From assembly GCA_949752795.1 (NCBI GenBank), contig OX457071.1, forward strand, positions 25,962,800 to 26,026,799: a stretch of 64,000 nucleotides of DNA, written 5' to 3'. The notes beneath the pieces were generated by a model. That model saw only the letters and a list, made by a program, of their open reading frames with translations, was not told the origin of the DNA and made no database searches. Positions within the stretch are counted from its first letter, which is position 1, and every line of letters begins with the position of its first letter. Made by a program: the position numbers and the translations under genes. This stretch comes from Hyperoodon ampullatus (Eukaryota; Chordata; Mammalia; Artiodactyla; Ziphiidae). Shown here one piece after another: positions 11,460 through 24,291 of the stretch.

Positions 11460-14400
11460 CCTGAATGTGCTATTGCCATGGAACCCTTCTCATGCTATTG
11501 CATGAGAAGGAAGTATCTCTTCTCTCTCTTCTTTAAGAGCTATTATTTAGAAATTTTAATTTTTGTAAAATACTTTCTATTAGAGACAGAACCACATCAC
11601 AGGAAACTCTTAGGGTAGGCAATTAAAAATCTCATATTTTGAGTTTAAAATGCATCATATGCATTTTTTGTCACCCTCACTCTCTAGGCTAGTACTAAAA
11701 ATGAGTGTATTTTTGTAAATCATTCTGACTGACATTAGGGGGAGGTAAGAGTGGCGAAAGGTAATACAGCTCAAAGGTTAAGAAAAGGTTGCTTGTATGA
11801 GAAATTTGATTCAGATCATCTACAGAGTGTGTAAGAGTTACTGTATTTTCTATTCACAAAGTGTTTGTATTGTTGTTGCGATTTGTTTGGTTTGGTTTAA
11901 TTTGGTTTAAAGGCTAACCAATGTCCTCCAATGAAAGATGACCTTGCAAACCTATTTGAAACCCTATTACATCATTTTATATTCAGAACAGTATATGAAG
12001 TCCAGTATCAACAGGATACATTTGGCTTGCTGGGCACATATTGACAGCTTTAAGGAGGGTCACGAAAGTGTCTTTTGTGATGCTAAAATGGCCTCAAAAT
12101 GAGCAATTTATTTTGGAAAAGCATATAAAGAGTAAAAAAAAAAAAAGCTTAACTTGGAAGTACTGATAGGAAAAGAGACTGTACATAATGAATGAAGAGA
12201 TTAGTGCTAAGTAGCTACAATCACAAATTGGTTTCACAGCTGCTCCTGATATGACCAGTGAAAAAGATAAAGAATGAAAAGAACTAGTCAAATCAGTCAG
12301 AGAGCCGTGAGGAGTCCACTCCTTGAGGGTAGGGTTCCTGTCTAGTTGCTGTCTATTCCTGTCTATTCCATAGTGAAAAACATGAATATATAGAAATAAA
12401 TAACATATATTAAGAAAGGAGTGGCTTGACTTTTTTTACTTAGGTAGATTCTAGATTATTTGACCCCTATGGCCAAGGTTACCTCTTATAAAATTTCCTC
12501 TATTTTTCAGTTGTCTTCTAGGAAGGCATTTCTATCAGTGGTGTTCTTTATGGGCTAAAGGTGTAAGAAAGATGCCTCCAGGGGCAGAGTGCTCTCAAGT
12601 TGTTACATTAAAAAGGTTTCCCAGGCAGGCAAGATATGGCCTGGAGTCTGCTCCTGGTTACAACTTTAATCATTTCACACCAACTGACTGTGGAAATTTA
12701 CCTGAATGATGAAGGAAATACTTTAATCTGGACTTCATTGTGTTACTTTTGCAACTTTGGAGTTCAGAATTGAAGTAAAGAGCATGGAAAATTATCTGCA
12801 ACTTCAGTCCCCCAGATTCTAGAAATCCATGAGAAACGAGATGTGTTAGTCCATGGAATGGAAGAGAGAGGGATTCAGGCAAGGAATCAGAAATGGGAAG
12901 GATTTGGGTGTGTGTGTGTGTGGGGGGAGTTCAGGCCCCAGAAAATTCAGTTCTAATAGCTATTGAGAGTTTGGACTAAGTTTTGGGAAAGAGGAAGTGT
13001 ATCAGTGGTCATAAGATTAATGGCAATTAATGGGTAGAGTTGCACCATGTGCTTGGAGCCCAGGAAATCAAGCTGACTTCAGAAGCCTGTGGTCTTCGAT
13101 ACAAAAGGAAGCTAAAGCTACAATAGTCATGAAATCAATCAATGTGAGAAAGAACTTGTAGGAAAGGTGGTTAAGATAGATAAGGGATTGGATTTCAGGA
13201 ATTCGAAGGGCCAAAAGAATGAGAGCACCTTTCAGAAAATAGGACTTGTCTAATTATTCTTACACAGGAATTATTGGAGTCAAAGACTATTTTCACCTTG
13301 CCATATGTAGGAACTGATTCCCCAGCACTACGGGCGCATACAAGTTTGGGATAGATCCTTCCTGCAGGACCCTGTGTTCAGCTGGGGTGTGTGTAGGAAA
13401 GTGAGAAATTCAGGAATGTTCTTGTGTTTTCCTGTGAGCAGATCATCACATTTCTCAGCTCAGAGGGGCCACTGAGAGAGGTGGACTTGGAAAGATGTTT
13501 CTGCTGAAAGGGAGGACAACTCTGGGATATATTATAGGAGAATTGTATTTCTTGCAAATAAACACAAAGACCTTTCAATGTGTGTCTTCTATTTTAAAAG
13601 AAGAGAAACTCAATTGATTCTCCCCAGTCTAGACATCAAATACACGCAGGACAGGTGTCCGGAGTGAGATGCCTGTGAGGAAGTAACCAAAGTCATTGTC
13701 AGATTTAACGATCTCAGGAGTCTAAATGAGTGTGGCATCTCTCTTAGCTCCCTGAATAGCACTGCAGATGTTCCTTTGTGGTTAGGCTGGCCACCTCAAA
13801 TGACCCAGAGGTGAAGCTGCTTCTCTGGCGATGTCTAATGTCTGTTCCATAACCTCCATCATTTCTGTGTGTGTGTTTTTTAAAGCTCTTATGATAACAC
13901 AGCACATTTGAGTATGCTTAAAGTATTCAAGTGGTGCTACTGGCTATAATTCAGTTCTTTCAGCCTTTCCATCACAAATTCTTCTTTCCAGGGTTTAATA
14001 TCTCAGAGACTTCTAATCCCACTGGACCAAACTCAGTACAGAAATTGTCAGCAGGAATGCATATTTTTCTGCTCACCCCTAAATATTTCCAATTAAACAA
14101 ATGCATTTTTTTCTTTCTCATTGCAGCATAGGTATAAGGTTTCAGGTGCTTTTGAAAGGCCAAAAGAAAAAAGTAATCTAAGCATAAAATCAGAAAGAAA
14201 TGTACAAGAATGCAGAATTTATCTAGTTTTGGGGTGGGTGGGGAAATATTGAATATTTCCAGTATCAGAGAATTTTTTACGTTGTGTTTTTTAAACCAAA
14301 CTCAAGATTTAGCTGTGAAATAAACTAAAAGCATATTGGTTGTTGGTTTGGACTTTTGATTTTTTTTTTTAAAGAGAAATGTTTGTTAATTCTGTGAAAA

Positions 14401-14550
14401 TTTAAAATGGTTGATTGATTCCAATATATTCATCTGATGTGGGCTATAATGGAAGTGTTTCTCTTCCTTTCTTCTCTGTTTTGAAGCCAATTGAATGAAA
14501 ATCACTTGTGACATTATTGGTTTATAGCAAAGTTATTAATGTAAAAAATT
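11460..14550. other. Repeat-poor single-copy DNA
   Basis: About 3 kb with no young transposon. It holds a short (GT)n at 12908-12921, a 26-bp perfect hairpin at 11485-11510 and an A-run near 12134. None of the frames (12094-12291, 12670-12882, 13378-13578, 13931-14131) shows a domain. Confidence 0.5.
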
Positions 14551-14551
14551 T

Positions 14552-14914
14552 GTATTTTTTATTGTGGTAAAAAGTACATAAAAGTTACCATCTTAAACAT
14601 TTCTAAGTATACAGTTCAGTAGCATTAAGTATATTCACATTCTTATATAACTAATCTCCAGAACTTTTCATCTTGTAAAACTGAAATTCTATACCCATTA
14701 AGCAACTTTCCATTTCTCCTTTTCCTCAGCCTCTGGCAACCACCATTCTACTATGTTGGTTTCTATGTTTCTGTTTCTATGAATTTGACTACTTATAGAT
14801 ACCTCATGTAAATGGAATCATAGAGTATTTGTCTTGTGACCAACTGTGACTGGCATATTTCAATTAGCATAATTACCTCAGGTCATGCATATTTTAGCAC
14901 GTATCAGAATTTCC
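14552..14914 (-). mobile_element. Old L1 (L1M-type) 3' UTR
   Basis: Reverse-complement old L1 3' end: TTTTTATTGTGGTAAAAAGT, TTCAGTAGCATTAAGTATAT, CTCCAGAACTTTTCATCTTG and GGCAACCACCATTCTACTA follow the consensus order closely. Confidence 0.88.
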
Positions 14915-14948
14915 TTTTTTTTTTTTTTTTTTTTTTTTGCGGTACGAG
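14915..14948 (-). mobile_element. Poly(T) plus stub resembling the very 3' end of a CHR SINE
   Basis: 24 T's followed by GCGGTACG, the reverse complement of the last bases before the A tail of short CHR copies elsewhere in the window (GCGGTACGCGGGCC). Only about 8 bp of the body remain and I see no clear target duplication, so this may be an extreme 5' truncation or coincidence. Confidence 0.4.
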
Positions 14949-14949
14949 A

Positions 14950-15720
14950 AGAAAGCAAGAGAGGGGATTCTAATAGAAATGAGAACCAGTGCCATCAAAG
15001 CTAATTTGCTTCCTGTTTTGTTGTTGACATGACACAGTAGCTGAAGAGAGCTTTTACTATTGTGTCTGTCTTTCAAATAAAAGGCAGTTTCAACATCATG
15101 TTTTAGAAAAGTAATTTTGGCATAAATGGTATATATTTGCAAAGCACACGGAGTAGTGACCGGCATGTAGTGAGCAGTGCATGAGGATTTTGTAAATAAA
15201 AAGTATTAGAGTAAATCAAACCACATTTGCCAAAATTCACAAATGAGGATGAAAACTCTGGGCTTTGTTGATCATTTTATAGTTTAGGTAATCTTCCCTG
15301 TTTCATATCTTTTGGGATTAGCAGGGTCATTGCTGGTACCACTAGGTTCAAGGTTCTTCTTCAATATCAATTAAACATTATTCACAAATAGCCTCTTCAG
15401 AGTTTCCCAAACTTTAAGGATATCATAGAGAAGACTAGTGAGAGTTTATATATTAATAAATATAAAGCTTATGGTAGATTAACTGAAGATCAAGTGATTT
15501 AATTATGGACAAAAAAATGACATTGCTAATTTACAGAAGTGTCAGCCATAACAGTGCTCAAGATATTTGCCAAATTCAGGAATGGAAGGAAAAATTGTGT
15601 ATTGGCACCCTATAATATATGTCTCCATAGAGATTGGTTCCACATTTTTAGGTGCTTGGACTAGATAAAATAGATGAACCAAAGGCCTTAGAACCCAGTG
15701 ATTTGGCTAATTTGCTCATG
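14950..15720. other. Single-copy DNA
   Basis: No repeat or coding signature recognised between the T-run and the TA microsatellite. Confidence 0.45.
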
Positions 15721-15721
15721 T

Positions 15722-15808
15722 TTATTTTATATACATATATAAAATAAATATATATGTAATACTATATAGATATATAATAAATATAATAAATATATATATA
15801 TATATATT
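15722..15808. repeat. (TA)n / (AATA)n low-complexity tract
   Basis: Almost pure A/T with runs of TATATA and AATAAATA, ending in a clean (AT)n stretch. Confidence 0.93.
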
Positions 15809-16880
15809 CTACTTGGTGTGAGGCTCCATGTTAGTAATCTCACAAAAGCAGACGAGTATGAGAAGAGAGGAGATAGTTTCTAATCTGTTGTGTTTCATGG
15901 AGGTTTTGAATTTAGTTGATTTGTACAATGATTAAATTTCCTCTGGAAACATTTTCACTTAGCATGTCTAGTTGGTTTTTTAACTCTTCTTGAGCATCCT
16001 GAAACTTAAGGAAAGGGGAATGTTTGTTTTCCACAAACTTCTATACTAGGAACCATTTTTTATTGGAACTAAATGTTACAGTTTATTTCATCTTCATGAT
16101 TACAGGCATTAGAGGACAGGGTAAACAAGGAAAATAAAACAAACTCTTTTCTCCCCCCGTTTAACCAGATGCAGCATTTTGGCATTTTTATGATATACAG
16201 GTTGCCTTAATTCATTGACTTGGGTTAAAAGCTAGCAAGAGCACATCTTTGCAGTTTAGCATCTTCCTCCATAGCTACTTCAAGGATCTCAATTCCCGAA
16301 CTACACTATGAGTTCTGAAATGGTGTTCACTGCAGCATTCTTGAAGCTTTCGCGTCTTAATTTGAGATCTGACACCTCTTGTTAAGGCAGGGAACTGTTA
16401 AAAGTTGTCTTCCTCTTGGCTAACCCCATTCACCAGCAACCTTAACAGTTAAGTTACTATATAAAAATAGAATCATGCTCCCAAGCATTGGTTGAAACTG
16501 TTGTGCTGGGAACCCTTTCCAGAGCATTAGCTCCGTGAGAGAAAAGAGAGGTCCTAACCAGTGGTTTCCATGAACAATAACAGTGCAGTAATGTCCTTCA
16601 CAGCCTAACCCAAGAGGTCAGGCAACCTTGATCATCCCGACAAGCTTATCAGTATTTACATACAAGGTATATTTAAAATCGATCCCAGACCAAGTATTGC
16701 AACCATAATCCCGAAAAATCCCATTATTCAGCACACTGAGTTTCTATGAGAAGCCAAAGCCAGAAATCGTCTCAAAGCAAAGTGATGGTTCATTATCTTG
16801 TGCATGTGAGAGAAAAACATCAAGAAGGTGGAAAGGAAACTTCTCCCTCCTAAACTCATCAAATCGCTCGATCGCTATCT

Positions 16881-17402
<522 letters not shown>

Positions 17403-17582
17403 TCAAATTGATTTTGGGAATACCTGGGGTACATATAAATAATTAGAGCATTTAGAGGGACCTATAAAGCCCTCTTTTGTGCGCTCTACCAAAACTTTTT
17501 TTTGATTTTTGGATCTAAGGGTGTTTCCTTGCCCTAGGCAAGTCTGAAGTTGGTTTTCAGGCCCCTAAGATGATAGAATTTT

Positions 17583-17784
17583 TTTTTTTTCCCGGTACGC
17601 GGGCCTCTCACTGTTGTGGCCTCTCCCCTTGGCGGAGCACAGGCTCCGGACGCGCAGGCTCAGCGGCCATGGCTCATGGGCCCAGCCGCTCCGCGGCACG
17701 TGGGGTCCTCCCGGACCGGGGCACGAACCCGTGTCGCCTGCACCGGCAGGCGGACTCTCAACCACTGCTCCACCAGGGAAACCC
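17583..17784 (-). mobile_element. CHR SINE (short), full length
   Basis: Reverse-complement short CHR: T-run, GGTACGCGGGCCTCTCACTG at the tail side and CCACCAGGGAAACCC at the head. Flanked by AGATGATAGAATTTT at 17568-17582 and 17785-17799. Confidence 0.95.
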
Positions 17785-17799
17785 AGATGATAGAATTTT

Positions 17800-18200
17800 G
17801 ATCACCCAAATTTAGTCCTCCCCACCTCCATAACGCCTAGTATCTAATGATAGCCCTCTGCTTCACACCTGTGTCCATCCCAAAGAAAGGAGGGAAAAGC
17901 AGCTACAAAACTCTGTGTTTTGTCAGTGCCTTGTAGTTCCACATATGTTATCTCATTAATTCTCATTTTAGCCCTTTGAAAAAATTTTTTATCTTTCTAG
18001 TATGCCTGTGAAGAAACAGAAATTCAGCAAAACAAAATGCCTCACTTATTGCCATACGGTCAGTGGTGGTGATGCTGGGAGTCAACACACATGCTTGACA
18101 CTAGACTGTAGACACGCACTCTTTCTGTACCACTCATTATGTTGTTCATCATTAGCTTAGATTTTGCCTGGTGCTCTGTCATGCTGCTGCTGCTTCTCCT
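17800..18200. other. Single-copy spacer
   Basis: No recognisable repeat or coding content. Confidence 0.45.
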
Positions 18201-18269
18201 TTTTTTAAATTTTATTGAAGCATAGCTGACCTACAATATTATGTTAGTTTCAGGTGTACAGCAAAGTGA

Positions 18270-18318
18270 TTTGGCGATATATATATATACATGTGTGTGT
18301 ATATATATATATATATTC
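18270..18318. repeat. (TA)n(TG)n(TA)n microsatellite inside L1 3' UTR
   Basis: Alternating TATA and TGTG runs within otherwise normal L1 3' UTR. Confidence 0.9.
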
Positions 18319-18697
18319 TTTTGCAGATTCTTTTCTATTATAGGTTATCACAAGGTACTGAATATAGTTCCCTGTGCTCTACAGTAAATACATTTTCCTT
18401 ATCTATGAATATTTTATACGTGGTAGTGTGCATCTGTCAATCCCATACTCCTAATTTATCCCTCCCCGTACCGCCATAACCATACGTTTCTTTTCTATGT
18501 CTGTGAGTTTGTTTCTGTCTTACAAATAAGTTCATTTGTATTATTATTTTTTTGGATTCCACATATAAGTATTATCATATAATATGTGTCTTTCTCTGTC
18601 TGAATTACTTCATTTAGTATGATAATCTCTAGGTCCATCTATGTTGTTGCAAATGGCAATACTTCATTCTTTTTTTATGGCTGAGTAATATTCCATT

Positions 18698-18708
18698 GTG
18701 TGTGTGTA

Positions 18709-18760
<52 letters not shown>
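18698..18760. repeat. (TG)n(TA)n microsatellite inside L1 ORF2
   Basis: TG units (18698-18722, one interruption) followed by about nineteen TA units (to 18760), expanded from the CATTGTATATA segment of L1. The repetitive I/Y and Y/T frames here are artefacts. Confidence 0.95.
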
Positions 18761-18761
<1 letters not shown>

Positions 18762-19082
18762 TCCACATCTTCTTTATCCATTCATCTGTTGATGGATACC
18801 TAGGTTGTCTCCATGTCTTGGCTATTGTATATAGTGGCGCTGTTAGCACTGGGGTGTATGTATCTTTTCGAAATAGAGCCTTCATCTTTTCCAGACATAT
18901 GCTGAGGGGTGGAACTCTTGGATCATATGATAACCCTATTTTTAATTTTTTTAAGAAACCTCCATGCTGTTCTCCACCAGTTCACATTGCCACCAACAGG
19001 GTGGGAGGGTTCCTTTTTCTCCACACCCTCTCCAGCATTTATTATTTGTAAACTTTTGGATGCTGGCCGTTCTGACTGGTTG

Positions 19083-21480
19083 TCATGCTTCTGATAGAGT
19101 TATGAGTCCTGACTCCTCTTCCTCAGTGCATCTCTTTCTGTAAACAAAATCATGCTATGGTATTAGTGGCCATCATTGTCTTTTAACAAAGGCTTATATC
19201 TTAACCCTGAAGACAACCAGTGGCAGAAATATGAAGCTTGTCATCACTGTTTACATTGCCTGTATAGTGCTTGCAGGTAGGAAAATTCAGGTTATATTTT
19301 CTTTGAAGAATCTAAGGATATAGCACACTGCAGAGTTATATGTGTATAGCAGACTTGCAAATTGTACTGTTAGGATGAATGAATGAGTTGATAGGCAGCA
19401 TTCAGCCTCAGCAGAAGGGCAGTTTAAGTGGATTTCCACTTGTGATATCCTTCTTTTTACTCTTTATGAATAGCGATGCTATCTGTACAAATGTATGTTC
19501 TAAGTCAAATAGAATATGGTATTTTGTAAGAAGTCCAATAGGGTGAGTGTGTTCAGAGTTTTTTAAACTTTGAGCAGTTTATAAAGTCATATGTTCTAAT
19601 TGTGAATAAATTCTTTTTTGTCCCTTAGAGTTCATTTTGAGATTTGAATGAAGATCGTAGTGTAAGGTGGTTGCTGAACTCAAGCTGTGTTAAACTGCCT
19701 GACTGCCCTGCTTTATTGTTTGTGACTAGAGGTAAGGCTGAGTGATAGTGAAATAAAATATTGGTGAAAATGGCACTGAAAATGTGTTAAAGCAACATAT
19801 TTTGAAATGTGTGTAGAGCTCTTTGATGTGAAGTGATGTTTTTAAGTGAATTCATAAAGATGTTAGTACATCTTTTTAGTGATAAAATTGCTGTGACAAT
19901 GGAAATTCCTAAGCTCATCCAAGAACGTAGATTAACTATAGGGTTTATTAATTTTCCAATTTAAGAATAATTTAATAATAACAATATAGAAAATATATGC
20001 TACAAGAACTCAATATTTTTGGTAAATCTCTTTAATATTGGCATGACCTAATAAAGATGCATGAGGCTATTATAAGATTTACACAGTGCTAAATATTTTT
20101 AGATTGATTTCAACATGAGAGATTGGAGAGCATTCCTTCAGAAGTCTCAGGAGAACCATTTTAGCATATTTCTGATAAAGACCCCCTATGCACTCAATAA
20201 ACAACCTCACATGTAATATCATTTGAACATTTAATCTAGTAACCTTTTAACCTTCATGAAATGTTAGAACTAGATTTCAGACTTTACTTCAAAAGGAAGT
20301 AAAGTGTGTGTGTTTTACTATAATGCTGATCTTAGAGTCTTTCCTTAGAATAACCAGCTCTATTTTCAGTAAAGACAAAAAGGAGAAAAATGTGATAGAA
20401 ATAAATGGATACATGTCTATATATTTAAAATTATTTATACATGAGGTCACTGAAATGTCCATTTTAGAAGAAAATATTATTTTAATGATAGCTTGTATAC
20501 ATTATTTTATATTTATGGAACATGGATGGAGGAATGATACAGGGTGGACAGCTAGATGGAGCCGGCTTTCCATAAGTCACAAGCTTTTTCATTGCTAGAA
20601 AAGCAAACTCTGATGGTTTAGTGCAGATTCTGCTCTGAAGAGAAAAGTAGAGAGCACTAAAGTGTTCTCTCTGGTGTGGACCAGTAGTGACATTAAATGG
20701 TGAGTCCCATTAAAAACAAAAACAGAGTGAATTGTTGCTTAATTGAATATAACAATGCAAAGATTGCCAAGGGGCTTGCTCTCCTACAAGAAGTATTTTG
20801 TTAATAAGCATCCAGGATCACAACAGAACCCTAAATATACACCAACCCTAAATCTTCATTGTGTAATTGCCTTACTACTAGGTAACTAGATTAAGCTAGT
20901 GAGATAGTTTGGCTAGAATATCTAGAGATATATACAGCATGCTCAGTTTCCTTTATTAAACAAATTTATTTCTGGTTTCTTTCTGTTTCGTTATAGCAGC
21001 TACAAATTTCTTTTTATGCATACTAATGGAGAGATTTTTTTTCTGAGTTAAGTTAGACCCCAGACTACTTCATTTAGATTTAAAGAGCAAATGCTTAGCA
21101 CTGCTTTGCTTTGCTAAAGACCAAACACCTGGTAAAACTCCCTACCTTCTCTCCCTCCACTTGAAAAATTTCAGTTACATTGGTTTCAGGTTCTAGGAAT
21201 TTTTCACGGTTTTCTGCTAAGACCACACTACACTCAACCTCATCTTGTGCTTTCTAGAAGAAGGTCTAAAAGCCGTCTTAGAATTTTCTAGGGAAGAACT
21301 CCCAAAGGCATCCTTCCTTTGAGAGAGGGAAAAATGTATTATCCTGGATACTTATTCACATAGTTTTCACACATTTTTTAGGGATGGGGTAGGAAAAAAT
21401 CCAGAATCAAGGCCACAGAAGTTCCCTGGATTTACATGTCCAGTTTATCATAGTGACTGTTTTGAGCCTTCTTTTATTGG
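19083..21480. other. AT-rich single-copy DNA
   Basis: About 2.4 kb without a recognisable repeat. The 96-codon plus frame at 20308-20598 has no domain or splice context that I can support. Confidence 0.45.
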
Positions 21481-21499
21481 GTTTTGTATACTCTCTCTC

Positions 21500-22838
21500 A
21501 GTTCTGGTCAGTGGACGGTCTGCGAATGATTGGGGGTTCACCTAGATCCTCTCAGGAGTCTGCATAGTCGATATTATTGATATAGTAGTACGGAGACAAT
21601 ATTTGCCTTTTTCACTGTGTTGACATTTGCACGGATGATGTAAAAACAATGATGGCTAAAAGTGCTAGTGCCTCAGCAGAGTTAAAGGCAGGGCATCAGT
21701 TGTGACAGAGTCGTGTTCTTCACCGTCACTAACTCACAGAATGTCTTTGATGAAGCAGTACAAATTACTGACATTATTAAATCTCAACCCTAAGTATATC
21801 TCTTTAACATTCTGTTGATCAGTGGGAAGTACCCATAAGCCTACCGCTGCTGCAAGCTAACGTACTGTGCATATCTCAAGAAAATGAACTGGTGTGATGC
21901 TGTGCCTTGAGAGCTCAACTAGCTCCTTTTTCCATGAAACACAATTTTTACTTGAATGAATGACTGACAGCTAAACCATGGTTATTCAGACTTGATTTTT
22001 TGGTAGACGTTTCTTAAAAATTAGCAAAATGAACCTGCCCCTTTAAGGAAAATGACTGACGGTTTTTGTTTCCAATGATCAAATTAAAGCTTGAAAGCAA
22101 AACTTAAAATTTTGGAAAACTTGGATATGCCACCATGAACTTAGCTCTTTAGTACATAAAGACTTTCTGATAAGATTGGTGGGACATTAACAAGTGTAAT
22201 TTTTTGCTGTAAAATGGAATGCGTGAGGTACAATGCACGAGTTTACAAAATCATACAGGAGTGAAAGATTCATTGAAAGGTGACATAGAACAATGTATTT
22301 CAGTGTAACACAGTAGCAGTCATAGTTGTAAAGTTCATTCATATGGTTTCTGTTTCCACGTTACAACTAGCTTTTAAGAAAATAATACTTGTTGAGTTTT
22401 GGTGTAGCATTGAAGAAGAATATCCTCAACGACCTGAAAAGGCTTTTTAAAACACCTTTCCTTTTTTCTAACTATATATCTCTGTGAGGTCAGATGTTTT
22501 TCATATACTTCAATTAAAAAACCTACTGAAACAAATTAACTTCAAAAGTAAGGTATCCAGCTGTCATCCATTAAATTAGACATGAAGATTTAAGTAAAAA
22601 ATGTAGAACAATGTCATTATAATTACTTTTTTTTTGTTTTTGAAAATATAGTGTTTATTTTTCAGTAGGTAATAGATTTATACTGTTATTTTAAAATAGG
22701 TTAATACACAAATACATTTTTTCTCAGTTTTAATTTCTTTAAAGGTAAATATAATCTACATAAAGATTCTTTGGGCCCTCAATAGTTTTTAAAAGTGGAG
22801 AGGAATACTGAGATGAAAAAGTCTGAGTATTGCTATTC
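21500..22838 (+). mobile_element. hAT-Charlie DNA transposon remnant (transposase region and 3' end)
   Basis: An autonomous-type hAT-Charlie element in plus orientation, recognised from characteristic segments in order: CTTTTTCACTGTGTTGACAT, GTCTTTGATGAAGCAGTACA, CATTATTAAATCTCAACCC, TGGTTATTCAGACTTGATT, TTGTTGAGTTTTGGTGTAGC, then non-coding TTTTTCTCAGTTTTAATTTC and CCTCAATAGTTTTTAAAAG. In reading order the remnant covers the middle and C-terminal parts of the hAT transposase. Stops and indels break every frame. The right terminal repeat is eroded around 22815-22838, and the left end was not found. Subfamily not assigned. Confidence 0.75.
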
Positions 22839-22859
22839 TGTCTTCTAACTAGAGAGATC

Positions 22860-23335
22860 CTAATCTCCAGCCTAGATAACTCATGGATGACACTGTGATA
22901 TGCTGCCCAGATCTCCCCTTCAAGGAAAGACTTACTACCCCAGTTGCTTTGGGAGTGCTGCGGCCAACAGCCTTCAGTCATCTTCAGCTGAGATCAGCTC
23001 AGCTGCAGAGAGTCACCTCACCCAAGGTCATGTCACTTCCCAGGGTGGCCTGCATCTAATGACTGGTGGATGCGTGTGTATAGGGGCATGGCCATCTTTG
23101 TCCAACTCGGAACAACTCTGACAGTCATTCCAGTACCAGAGCTCCCTGTGGGGTCAGATGAGGTGTCAGATGGCCTGCATCAGTGCTTAACTTCTCCCTT
23201 TGCCCACTGCTGTGTCCTTTCCCTCCTTTCCTAATGTGTTAATTCCAAGGTCCTTCCTTAATACATATCCTGTACAGTAGACTCTGCCTCAGAGCCTGCT
23301 TCCCAGGGAGGTCACCCTGAAACAGCATGGGAGCT
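22860..23335 (+). repeat. Old interspersed repeat, LTR-like, family not assigned
   Basis: CTGCCCAGATCTCCCCTTC, GTGGCCTGCATCTAATGACT, CCAGTACCAGAGCTCCCTG and CTCAGAGCCTGCTTCCCAGG recur in the spacing I associate with an old mammalian repeat, but I cannot name it with confidence. Confidence 0.35.
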
Positions 23336-23552
23336 TGATAACAGGTTAAAAGTTAATTCTCTTTTCAGCTTTGAGTAACCAGGGCGCCTGAGGTATCACT
23401 TTACACAGGGTCCTAAGCTCCTTATTGACAAGCCACACAAATCCAGTGGCCTGTAAAAGGCTTTATGTGGGCTGGAAGGTCCCATAGTGCATATCCACAA
23501 GGCCTGGGGCAGGCTAGTTCTGGATTTCCTAGGGCTAGTTCAGGAGTGCACC

Positions 23553-23618
23553 AAGGAAAGCAGGTTTTGGCTTCTGGGAAGCACAAAGGAAAGCAGGTTT
23601 TGGCTTCTGGGAAGCAGA
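23553..23618. repeat. 33-bp tandem duplication
   Basis: The block AAGGAAAGCAGGTTTTGGCT plus its continuation to GGGAAGCA begins at 23553 and again at 23586, with near-perfect identity. On the reverse strand it makes a duplicated FPEAKTCFP peptide inside a 133-codon frame (23422-23823) that is otherwise unsupported as a gene. Confidence 0.92.
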
Positions 23619-23829
23619 GGTGAAAAATACTGATGCTCTTTCTACTTGTACGCATCTTCCAAATTTTAAGTGCGTGATAAGAACCGAAGAGATGAATAGG
23701 GAAGGGGGTCAAGAGGCTATCTAAGTGTGAGAAAACCAGACCTATCTGTTCATTTAGCCCATCTTCATATTTAATATATACTGACAGCCAAAGTTGGGTC
23801 AGTTTATTGGTGATCTGGATCAATTGTTA

Positions 23830-24180
23830 ATATTGTCTGAGGTGAATAGATGGTCCCTGGTCTTTCTTTCAGGCCTCACTACCTGGCCTAGAAAACAGAG
23901 TTTAGGAGTCAGCCTCAGTTGGATCTGGAGGATTTCAGGCTTTAACATTCTAAAGAATGAGGAAGCTTAGTTCTTCTTTCTGTAGCCCCATCTACATGAT
24001 GACATTGATCACAACAGAGTATTTCCAATTTGATTAAGGTTAGCTTTTTTGCTCTGGGTATCAAAAACTGTTTCATAGGTCCTGTATATATAAAGGGCAC
24101 CTGAGTTGAAAATGAAATCAAGTTTTGCACTGTGACATTTGAAAATGACCCATCTATATACTGGTGGGCTAAATATTTAT
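23830..24180. other. Single-copy spacer
   Basis: No repeat or gene recognised. Confidence 0.4.
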
Positions 24181-24182
24181 CC

Positions 24183-24288
24183 ATTCATTCCACACTCATT
24201 CAGCACCTACTGTGTACCAGGAAGCAGTGTGAGTTCTGGAGGATACATGGATGAATAGGACAATATTCCTGACTTTTATAAGTCTTTC
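24183..24288 (+). repeat. L2 (LINE-2) 3' fragment
   Basis: CATTCAGCACCTACTGTGTA, CCAGGAAGCAGTGTG and GGATACATGGATGAATAGGA follow the L2 3' consensus. Confidence 0.8.
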
Positions 24289-24291
24289 AAG

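Larger units (their letters stand above)
18202..19082 (-). mobile_element. L1: 3' UTR and part of ORF2 C-terminus
   Basis: Reverse-complement L1. It starts at the 3' end (TTTTATTGAAGCATAGCTGA), continues through the 3' UTR, the YYSAIKK codons and the KMWSIY block, and stops after the CACCCTCTCCAGCATTTATT region. Microsatellites have expanded inside it at 18270-18318 and 18698-18760. The frame has several disruptions. Confidence 0.92.

Noticed and set aside
18664..19051. Tyr/Ile-repeat proteins on both strands
   Set aside because: Translation of the TG/TA microsatellite within an L1.
20308..20598. 96-codon plus frame in single-copy DNA
   Set aside because: Low-complexity composition, no domain, no splice or promoter context.
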